Shown here piece after piece: positions 15,958 through 21,432 of a DNA stretch of 21,432 nucleotides. The notes below the pieces were generated by a model. The model had not been told where the DNA came from and made no database searches. It saw only the letters and a program-made list of their open reading frames with translations. The stretch covers positions 1 through 21,432 of IMG/VR virus record IMGVR_UViG_3300048027_000032, one strand, 5' to 3'. Numbering within the stretch: the stretch's first letter is position 1; every line of letters begins with the position of its first letter. The translations under genes and the position numbers were made by a program. Origin of the DNA: a virus.

Positions 15958-18900
15958 ATGGCATCCATTGTAAACTATGTCGCTGACGGTGCGACGAACC
16001 AGTTTCAAATACCGTTCACATACATAAATCAAGCAGACGTAGTTGTTACCGTAAATGGGACAGCTCCAACTTTTACATTTTTAAACTCAACGACAATTAA
16101 TATAGCCGCAACACCAGCGTCAGGTGCTAAAGTTATTATTAGTCGTGCTACACCTTTAAATCCGTTAGTGGATTTTGCAGATGGCTCAACATTATTTGAG
16201 GCTGATCTGGATTTAGCACACCAACAAAACAGACTAATAGCTGAAGAAAGTAGAGATAGAGCTGATAGTGCTATTGCTACAATCAACGCTAATATAGATA
16301 ATATTGATACAGTTGCAGAGATTGCAGGTAACGTAAATATAGTTGCAGGTAATACAACTAATGTTAACTCAGTCGCGGCAAACATGGCTGAAGTATTAAC
16401 TGCAGATGATAACGCCGCTACAGCTACAACTAAAGCTAATGAAGCGTCTGCTTCTGCATCAACAGCATCAGCTCAAGCAACTATTTCAACTACAAAAGCT
16501 GGTGAAAGTTCTACAAGTGCCGCAGAAGCTTTAGCGTCTAAAAATGCCGCATCTGCATCTGAAAGCGCAAGTTCTACTTCAGAAACTAATGCCGCTAATA
16601 GTGCTACATCATCATCAAATAGTGCAACGGCAAGTGCATCAAGTGCTTCATCAGCTAACTCTAGTCAAACCGTAGCGACAACTAAAGCCGCTGAAGCTGT
16701 TGTATCAGCCAATAATAGCGCAGTAAGTGCAACAAATAGTGCGAACTCAGCTACTACAGCGACAACTAAAGCCAATGAAGCGAGTGCTTCACAAGTTGCG
16801 GCCTCAAACTCAGAAACAAATGCGTTAAGCTCAAAGAATGCGGCGGCATCTTCAGCAACCAATGCGGCAACTTCAGAAACAAATAGTGCTTCAAGTGCTA
16901 CAGCTTCTGCTAATTCATCCGCAACTGCTACAACAAAAGCAAACGAAGCGGCGGCTTCAGCTACATCTTCTGCAAACTCAGCTACTGCAAGTGCAAACTC
17001 AGCAACAGCGGCGGCGGCAAGTGCGGCCTCAATAACGGGCGCAGAAACAAATTCAGCTAACTCTGCAACAGCGGCGGCTAACTCTGCAACAGCGGCATCA
17101 GCTTCTAAGGATGCGGCTTTAGCGGCTTTAGATAACTTTGACGATAGATACTTAGGTGTAAAGTCTAGCAATCCATCAGTAGACAATGACGGAAACGCAC
17201 TGGTTGCTGGTAGCCTCTACTTTAACAGCACAGACGACACTATGAAAGTTTACGAGGGTTCTACTTGGGTAGCGGCTTATGCTTCGTTAAGTGGTGCTGT
17301 GTTACAGACTGGCAGTACAATGTCAGGCGACTTGTCATTTGGTGACAACGACAAAGCCATATTCGGTGCTGGGTCTGACCTACAGATTTACCATGATGGG
17401 TCACATAGTTATATTGATGATGTAACAGGTAGTGGAGAAGGGTCATTATATATTAAGGCAGACCAATTTTATATAAATAATAGCAATTATAATTACTTGC
17501 AAACTAATTCTAGTGGTGACATCCGTTTTAAATATCAGAGCGCAACCAAACTAGCCACAACATCAACAGGCATTGACGTTACTGGTGCTAACAATTCTGT
17601 TACCACAAAGATAGAAAACACAACTGGTGCAAATTACCTACAAATTACAAACGGAACTGCAAACGGATACTTCGGCACAACTGGCTCAAACACCGTCTCT
17701 ATGATGAGTATCGGTACACACCCACTTACGTTTGGTGTTGATGGCGGTCAGGAAAAAATGAGAATAGATTCGTCAGGTAACTTGTTGGTGGGTAAGACTG
17801 TTGAAAACACTACGACTGTTGGTATCCAAGCCCGTGCTGATGGATTATTTACTGCGGTGAAGGCTAGTGCTGAAAGCGCAATCTTTGGTCGAAACACTAA
17901 TGATGGTGACATAGCTAAGTTCCGCAAAGACGGCTCAACTGTAGGTAGTATTGGTGCTAATGGCTCATACCCTTATATTGGTTCTCACGGCACATCTGGT
18001 AAAGGTATTAAAATTACCGATGCTCTACTCCCAGCGACAAACTCTGGTGCTTTTAACGATGCGAATGTAAATTTAGGTGCATCAAATGTACGTTGGAAAG
18101 ACCTCTACCTCAGTGGTTTTACCCGTTATAACACAGAAGTTTACGTTGGTGATGGGGCTTCTATATCTGGCAGTTATGCAGCTAATGACTTGTTGTTACA
18201 CACAGACAACAATCCTATTGTGTTTAGACCTAACGGCACAGAAGCCGTGCGCATAGACGCATCAGGTAATGTTGGTATTGGGACGAGTTCACCTAACGCT
18301 ATTGCTGATTTGCACGTTGCAGACAATTCCGATGCACGTATCTGGTTAGACGCAACCTCAGCAGACACGATGGAACTTTACTCAGGCACTGGCGTTGGGA
18401 TGTTTAACAGGTCAAACAGCCACTTAATACTAGGCACTAACAACACAGAACGTATGCGCATTGACTCGTCAGGCAATGTTGGTATTGGGGCGAGTTCTCC
18501 TAGCAACCAATTACACCTACAAAAGTCTGCCGATACTGGAATAGTAATAGAAAATTCTGCCTCGTCTAATGCAACCCTCAGTTTATTGGCAACAGGTGCA
18601 GGTCGAGTACGAAGCAGTGGAACTTTAATTTTCGATACAGGCGGTGCTACAGAACGTATGCGCATAGACTCATCAGGCAAAGTTGGTATTGGAGATAGCA
18701 CCCCAACTGCTAGATTAGACATTGGAGGTATGGCGGCAGGTGAAGTTGGTTTACAAATTACAAGCCCACGTAATGATGCTATATCAACAGGGCTTGCTTA
18801 TATAAATGTAACAGACAGCGTTGCTCCATTTAGTGCGTTGACTATTGACCATAATGGTACTGGAAAACTTATTGAGTTTCGTGATGGTGGTACACTATCA

Positions 18901-19380
18901 GGTGTTATTTTTAAGAAAGCCGACCAATTATGTATTGGCGTACATGATACTAACATTAGGTTCTTAGATTCATCTGACTCAATTATACCTGTGCATAGTG
19001 GTGGTGATGGTAGAAATGACTCTATAAGTTTGGGTACAAATGGTGCTAGATTTAAGAATGGCTACTTCTCAGGAAGTCTATACGGCGATGGCTCTAACCT
19101 AACAGGTGTTGGCGGTAGTACAACCCGTGGCGATGTTGGTACTTATACTGTAGGTGCTACGTCTAATAGTAACAGCACAGCTATAGCGGCTGGAGCTACT
19201 GCGGCAGGTAATACGCTTGTAACAGATTACTATAGCTTTTATCACCAACGACCATTAGCTACAGATTTTAATGGTTCAACAAGTTGTGGTCTTTCAGGTA
19301 CATGGAGAAACATGGGCGGTACGGCTACAGGTGCGCAGTTTGGTGTAAAATCGCCAACACTTTGGGTCAGAATATCTTAA
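15958..19380 (+). CDS. Tail fibre protein with T7 gp17-like N-terminus
   Basis: 1140 residues, about twice T7 gp17 (553). Residues 1-130 match the T7-type attachment domain (NYVADGATNQFQIPFTYIN, RATPLNPLVDFADGSTLFEA, EADLDLAHQQNRLIAEE). Residues about 150-395 are an Ala/Ser/Thr/Asn-rich shaft with recurrent TTKANEAS units at exact multiples of seven residues, pointing to a trimeric coiled coil. Residues about 440-1050 are beta-rich with four MRIDSSGNVGIG-type repeats. The C-terminus (SGTWRNMG, then SPTLWVRIS) is the likely receptor-binding tip. No peptidase S74 chaperone motif is seen; a chaperone gene follows instead. AGGAG (15947-15951) lies 6 nt before the ATG. Codon and motif use changes at about 17.76 kb, suggesting a transferred distal part. 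Confidence 0.92.
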   Translation: MASIVNYVADGATNQFQIPFTYINQADVVVTVNGTAPTFTFLNSTTINIAATPASGAKVIISRATPLNPLVDFADGSTLFEADLDLAHQQNRLIAEESRDRADSAIATINANIDNIDTVAEIAGNVNIVAGNTTNVNSVAANMAEVLTADDNAATATTKANEASASASTASAQATISTTKAGESSTSAAEALASKNAASASESASSTSETNAANSATSSSNSATASASSASSANSSQTVATTKAAEAVVSANNSAVSATNSANSATTATTKANEASASQVAASNSETNALSSKNAAASSATNAATSETNSASSATASANSSATATTKANEAAASATSSANSATASANSATAAAASAASITGAETNSANSATAAANSATAASASKDAALAALDNFDDRYLGVKSSNPSVDNDGNALVAGSLYFNSTDDTMKVYEGSTWVAAYASLSGAVLQTGSTMSGDLSFGDNDKAIFGAGSDLQIYHDGSHSYIDDVTGSGEGSLYIKADQFYINNSNYNYLQTNSSGDIRFKYQSATKLATTSTGIDVTGANNSVTTKIENTTGANYLQITNGTANGYFGTTGSNTVSMMSIGTHPLTFGVDGGQEKMRIDSSGNLLVGKTVENTTTVGIQARADGLFTAVKASAESAIFGRNTNDGDIAKFRKDGSTVGSIGANGSYPYIGSHGTSGKGIKITDALLPATNSGAFNDANVNLGASNVRWKDLYLSGFTRYNTEVYVGDGASISGSYAANDLLLHTDNNPIVFRPNGTEAVRIDASGNVGIGTSSPNAIADLHVADNSDARIWLDATSADTMELYSGTGVGMFNRSNSHLILGTNNTERMRIDSSGNVGIGASSPSNQLHLQKSADTGIVIENSASSNATLSLLATGAGRVRSSGTLIFDTGGATERMRIDSSGKVGIGDSTPTARLDIGGMAAGEVGLQITSPRNDAISTGLAYINVTDSVAPFSALTIDHNGTGKLIEFRDGGTLSGVIFKKADQLCIGVHDTNIRFLDSSDSIIPVHSGGDGRNDSISLGTNGARFKNGYFSGSLYGDGSNLTGVGGSTTRGDVGTYTVGATSNSNSTAIAAGATAAGNTLVTDYYSFYHQRPLATDFNGSTSCGLSGTWRNMGGTATGAQFGVKSPTLWVRIS
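16423..16953 (+). repeat. TTKANEAS shaft repeats in the tail fibre, heptad-spaced
   Basis: Five units of the form [AST]-T-T-K-A-x-E occur with their Lys at fibre residues 159, 180, 243, 271 and 327. The gaps are 21, 63, 28 and 56, all multiples of seven. This is the register of a long coiled coil. The DNA of the copies differs at synonymous sites, so they are old duplications or under protein-level constraint. Confidence 0.8.
17758..18705 (+). repeat. Four RIDSSGN-VGIG repeats in the distal tail fibre
   Basis: Copies start at 17758 (MRIDSSGNLLVG), 18247 (VRIDASGNVGIGTSSP), 18454 (MRIDSSGNVGIGASSP) and 18658 (MRIDSSGKVGIGDSTP), at fibre residues 601, 764, 833 and 901. Each is preceded by a related strand (PLTF, PIVF, HLIL, TLIF). 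Such repeats occur widely in phage fibres and can guide recombination between them. The last two spacings are 69 and 68 residues. Confidence 0.85.
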
Positions 19381-19395
19381 CAATAGGAGGCGTTT

Positions 19396-19815
19396 ATGCC
19401 AACAATAACAATAACAGAAGTGCGTAACGCACAATCGCTTAACACAGAAAATACGGCATTTAATGTAGAGATTAACCATCCAGAATATGATTGGATACCT
19501 TACACACTAAGCCCTGATGATACAGATATGACTGTAGACAACAGCGTATTGCTTGAACTTATAGGCTCAGATTTCGAGGCTTATGTAGCACCTACTCAAG
19601 AAGAACTAGATGCAGAACTAGCGGCAGGTCTTAGGGAGCAACGTAACCAAAAATTAGTAATGGAAGTAGACCCTATAGCTGGTAACGCTTTACGTTGGGC
19701 GGCACTTACATCCGCAGATAGAGAAGCGTGGGCAGATTATAGAGAAGCATTATTAAATATTACAGATCAAGTAGGATTTCCTCACGATGTAATATGGCCA
19801 AACAAACCAGCATAA
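19396..19815 (+). CDS. Tail fibre assembly chaperone-like protein
   Basis: 139 residues. The C-terminal half (RNQKLVMEVDPIAGNALRW, AWADYREALLNITDQVGFPH, then WPNKP) is the pattern of the phage tail assembly chaperone family (PF16778 as I recall it): an R-N/D-x-L start, a W..YR..L core and a final P...WP.KP. The N-terminal half (EVRNAQSLNTENTAFNVEIN, then YDWIPYTLSPDDTD) is variable and probably fits the cognate fibre. The gene directly follows the fibre, where such chaperones usually lie, with a near-perfect AGGAGG (19385-19390) 5 nt before the ATG. It may help trimerise the fibre or remain in the virion. Confidence 0.85.
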   Translation: MPTITITEVRNAQSLNTENTAFNVEINHPEYDWIPYTLSPDDTDMTVDNSVLLELIGSDFEAYVAPTQEELDAELAAGLREQRNQKLVMEVDPIAGNALRWAALTSADREAWADYREALLNITDQVGFPHDVIWPNKPA

Positions 19816-19825
19816 GGATAAAAAA

Positions 19826-20128
19826 ATGCCAAACACACACATATGGTCTATCGCTGACCTAGAGCGAAACACATCTAATGATGGAGTAACAATAGCACAC
19901 TGGCGTTGCGAAAGCACAGATGAAACAAACACTGTATCAGCATATGGAACTACAAGTCACACGCCTAATCCATCGGACTCTGACTTTATTCCTTACGCTG
20001 ATTTAACAGAAACAAAAGTATTAGAATGGGTACACGAACAAGTAAACAAAGCTGATACTGAAGCGGCAAATGATGCTAAGATAGCTGAACTTGCAAACCC
20101 AACATCCACAACTGGGATGCCTTGGTAA
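19826..20128 (+). CDS. Conserved phage tail-region protein (100 aa, function unknown)
   Basis: The protein begins HIWSIADLERNTSNDGVTIA and continues HWRCESTDE. It has YADLTETKVLEWVHEQVNK near residues 57-75 and ends NPTSTTGMPW. This WxIxxLER...DGxVxxxHWR...LTExxVxxWV...NP...G.PW pattern recurs in small proteins near fibre genes of marine and other phages. I know of no established function. It is soluble and acidic. AGGA (19815-19818) precedes the ATG, overlapping the end of the chaperone gene. A minor tail component or fibre-associated protein is the likeliest role given its position. Confidence 0.7.
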   Translation: MPNTHIWSIADLERNTSNDGVTIAHWRCESTDETNTVSAYGTTSHTPNPSDSDFIPYADLTETKVLEWVHEQVNKADTEAANDAKIAELANPTSTTGMPW

Positions 20129-20154
20129 TTTTAACTTAAATAAAGGAGATCAAA

Positions 20155-20376
20155 ATGGCTGAAGATAAAAAGGTTATTACGATTGATAATAAAGAATACA
20201 CTGAAGACCAACTAACTGACAACCAGAAGGTAATCATAAACCACCTTCACAGTTTAAGTCAGAAGATTGCTTCTGCTGAGTTTAACCTAGACCAACTCAA
20301 GGTAGGCAAGGAAGCATTTGTAACCATGCTAAAAACAGAAATGGATGCACCCACCGAAGAGGTGGCGGCTGAATAA
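20155..20376 (+). CDS. Small coiled-coil phage protein (73 aa)
   Basis: The start ITIDNKEYTEDQLTDNQKVI is followed by a single long amphipathic helix (about residues 24-62) and an acidic tail ending EEVAAE. The IDxKEY...L..NQK.xxxHL layout resembles a small phage family (DUF6447-like, by memory). It has no membrane segment. AAGGAG (20143-20148) is a strong ribosome site 6 nt before the ATG. It sits between tail accessory and lysis genes; its role is unknown. Confidence 0.68.
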   Translation: MAEDKKVITIDNKEYTEDQLTDNQKVIINHLHSLSQKIASAEFNLDQLKVGKEAFVTMLKTEMDAPTEEVAAE

Positions 20377-20392
20377 ATCAAGGAGATAAGTA

Positions 20393-20659
20393 ATGACGCA
20401 AGAAGGTTGGCACTTATCAAAGAGTGTACCAGCAACACTTCTATTAGGGCTTATTACACAAGCGGCGGCGATTGTATGGACGGTATCGATGATGATGTCC
20501 GACATAGACCGCAATACACAATCAATTAGCTCAGTAACTATGAGACTAGGCGAAGTAGAAGATAACGTCCACAGTCAAGCAATAGCAACAGCTAGGATTG
20601 ACGAGAACATTAAAGCAATTCGTAATGCTGTCGAGAAGATGGCAGATAGGAATAACTAA
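20393..20659 (+). CDS. Single-pass membrane protein with coiled-coil tail (lysis-cassette candidate)
   Basis: 88 residues. MTQEGWHLSKSVPA leads into one transmembrane helix (LLLGLITQAAAIVWTVSMMM, about 16-35). A charged helical tail follows (SDIDRNTQSISSVTMRLGEV, ARIDENIKAIRNAVEKMA) with coiled-coil character. Similar small proteins starting with a Trp and a Lys ahead of the helix are common next to phage holins. It lies 1 nt before the holin. It could be a second holin, an antiholin or an inner-membrane spanin-like subunit; I cannot choose among these. I saw no lipobox-bearing partner ORF. AAGGAG (20380-20385) supports the start. Confidence 0.72.
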   Translation: MTQEGWHLSKSVPATLLLGLITQAAAIVWTVSMMMSDIDRNTQSISSVTMRLGEVEDNVHSQAIATARIDENIKAIRNAVEKMADRNN

Positions 20660-20660
20660 C

Positions 20661-21053
20661 ATGAAACTAGACCCTCTCGGCGGTATCGTCGAAGGTCTTG
20701 CTTCTGGTTTAGATGAATTATTTACAAGTGATGAAGAGCGTGAGGCCGCCAAGTTAAAGTTAATGACTTTGATGCAACAGCCTCACATTCTCCAAGCGGC
20801 GGCAAATATTGAGGGTGCAAAACATCGTTCAGTGTTTGTCGCTGGTTGGCGACCAGCTATCGGCTGGATAGCGGCGTGTGGCCTAGCTTATGAATTTTTA
20901 ATCTTACCATTCGCAAGCCTAATAAACGCATATGCAGAATTACCTGCAGAACTACCACATCTACAAAGCGAACAACTTATGAGCCTTGTCATGGCCTTAC
21001 TAGGACTTGGTGGCATGAGAAGCTTTGAGAAATATAAAGGAGTGTCCAAGTGA
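20661..21053 (+). CDS. Holin, 3TM gene-transfer-agent family
   Basis: 130 residues. A charged N-terminal half (DEEREAAKLKLMTLMQQPHI) leads to the family hallmark AGWRPAIGW (residues 61-69). Next is a hydrophobic region (about 66-90) and a second membrane segment LMSLVMALLGLGGMRSFEKY (about 107-125). This matches the 3TM holin family named from alphaproteobacterial gene transfer agents. It would permeabilise the inner membrane to time lysis. The ATG at 20661 is preferred over an in-frame upstream start at 20598, which would overlap the previous gene by 62 nt. Order holin, small terminase, large terminase equals T7 17.5-18-19. Its stop overlaps the next GTG start. Confidence 0.9.
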   Translation: MKLDPLGGIVEGLASGLDELFTSDEEREAAKLKLMTLMQQPHILQAAANIEGAKHRSVFVAGWRPAIGWIAACGLAYEFLILPFASLINAYAELPAELPHLQSEQLMSLVMALLGLGGMRSFEKYKGVSK

Positions 21054-21283
21054 CTGAGAAACAACTCTTAGAACTACTACACAAAACTTTAGCAGAGAAC
21101 TTACTAGCACGTATACAAGACCCTGATGCAAAATCAGCAGACCTTAACGTTGCCCGTCAGTTCCTAAAAGATAACCATATAGATGCACTTCCAGCGGACG
21201 GTAGCCCACTAGCAGACCTAGTTAAGACACTACCAGACTTTAACGATGAAGATGCAGATTTATCAGAAATGCGACCTAATTAA
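21050..21283 (+). CDS. terS: Terminase small subunit (T7 gp18-like), GTG start
   Basis: 77 residues (T7 gp18: 89). It recognises phage DNA for packaging together with the large subunit. TEKQLLELLHKTLAENLLAR is followed by the typical SADLNVARQFLKDNHIDALP (about 29-48) and an acidic C-terminus. It begins with GTG at 21050, overlapping the holin stop by 4 nt (GTGA). AAAGGAG (21036-21042) lies 7 nt upstream. The position between holin and large terminase confirms the call. Confidence 0.88.
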   Translation: MTEKQLLELLHKTLAENLLARIQDPDAKSADLNVARQFLKDNHIDALPADGSPLADLVKTLPDFNDEDADLSEMRPN

Positions 21284-21286
21284 TAT

Positions 21287-21432
21287 ATGTTTACATCCAC
21301 AACCTCGTTGGGTGTTCCTGTAAAACAAGACCCTTTAAGTGACTTTAGGAAATTCTTGTTTGTTTGTTGGCAACACCTCAACCTTCCCGACCCTACCCCA
21401 GTTCAATATGATATAGCTAAACACATACAACA
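21287..21432 (+). CDS. terL: Terminase large subunit, N-terminal fragment (T7 gp19-like)
   Basis: The ORF runs open off the window end with 48 full codons visible. DFRKFLFVCWQHLNLPDPTP and then QYDIAKHIQ align well with the T7 gp19 N-terminus (DFVAFLFVLWKALNLPVPT, then Q.DMAK). The ATPase (Walker A) and nuclease domains would lie beyond the window. It starts 3 nt after the small-subunit stop. No good Shine-Dalgarno is visible, so translation may be coupled to terS. There is no room for T7-like 18.5/18.7 spanin genes between the two. Confidence 0.88.
   Translation, partial: MFTSTTSLGVPVKQDPLSDFRKFLFVCWQHLNLPDPTPVQYDIAKHIQ

Noticed and set aside
16665-17186. 173-codon minus-strand ORF
   Set aside because: It is the antisense of the Ala/Ser-rich fibre shaft; low-complexity GC-rich repeats lack stops on the other strand. 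It has no ribosome site and no neighbours on that strand.
15958-19380. Diversity-generating retroelement target in the fibre
   Set aside because: No reverse transcriptase or template repeat in the window; the RIDSSGN repeats are spread through the gene and lack the adenine-specific variation pattern.
18900-19380. Peptidase S74 self-cleaving chaperone at the fibre C-terminus
   Set aside because: The usual S/D-x-RLK-x-NI signature is missing; the protein ends in a SGTWR...LWVRIS tip and a separate chaperone gene follows.
20598-20660. N-terminal extension of the holin
   Set aside because: It would overlap the upstream membrane protein by 62 nt and add a basic segment not expected in the family. 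The ATG at 20661 fits the gene spacing.

Overview
The window is part of the genome of a lytic T7-like podovirus. It carries an almost unbroken run of plus-strand genes in the T7 late order: portal, scaffold, capsid, tail tube A, tail tube B, four internal virion proteins, tail fibre, holin, small terminase and the start of the large terminase. Upstream are the 3' part of a class II (adenosylcobalamin-dependent) ribonucleotide reductase and a phoH gene. A T7-like structural module next to a B12-dependent reductase and phoH is typical of marine roseophage SIO1-type 'cobaviruses', so a marine alphaproteobacterial host (Rhodobacterales or a relative) is the best guess. The 3TM holin of gene-transfer-agent type and the depletion of GANTC, the CcrM methylation site of Alphaproteobacteria, agree with this. 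The host is an inference. No integrase, repressor, tRNA, CRISPR or IS element is visible.

Layout. 1-1764: reductase, cut at its 5' end. 1774-2457: phoH. 2485-2892: two small genes. 2904-4454: portal, whose end overlaps a 42-residue gene (4417-4545). 4548-5240: scaffold. 5241-5464: hairpin, a 13-residue basic micro-ORF and a leader of about 130 nt. 5465-6424: capsid, followed by a strong terminator. 6481-9422: tail tubes A and B. 9415-15904: four internal virion (ejection) proteins, followed by a UUCG hairpin. 15958-19380: 1140-residue tail fibre. 19396-20376: tail-fibre assembly chaperone and two small conserved proteins. 20393-21053: membrane/coiled-coil protein and holin. 21050-21432: terminase small subunit and the start of the large subunit.

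How the genes work together. The reductase makes dNTPs for phage replication. Portal, scaffold and capsid build the procapsid. Tail tubes and fibre make the short tail. The internal proteins are ejected to carry DNA across the envelope. The terminase packages DNA, and the holin times lysis. No endolysin or recognisable spanin pair lies in the window.

The most unusual signal is in the DNA text rather than in a gene. GCWGC occurs once by my reading, CCGG and CCWGG not at all, and GANTC and GATC are scarce. Ala-Ala codon pairs begin with GCG or GCC essentially every time. The only GCWGC and a cluster of GANTC sites fall in the distal half of the tail fibre (about 17.76-19.02 kb). This suggests that strong selection against restriction or methylation sites shaped the genome, and that the receptor-binding part of the fibre arrived more recently from DNA without that history. 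All counts were made by eye.
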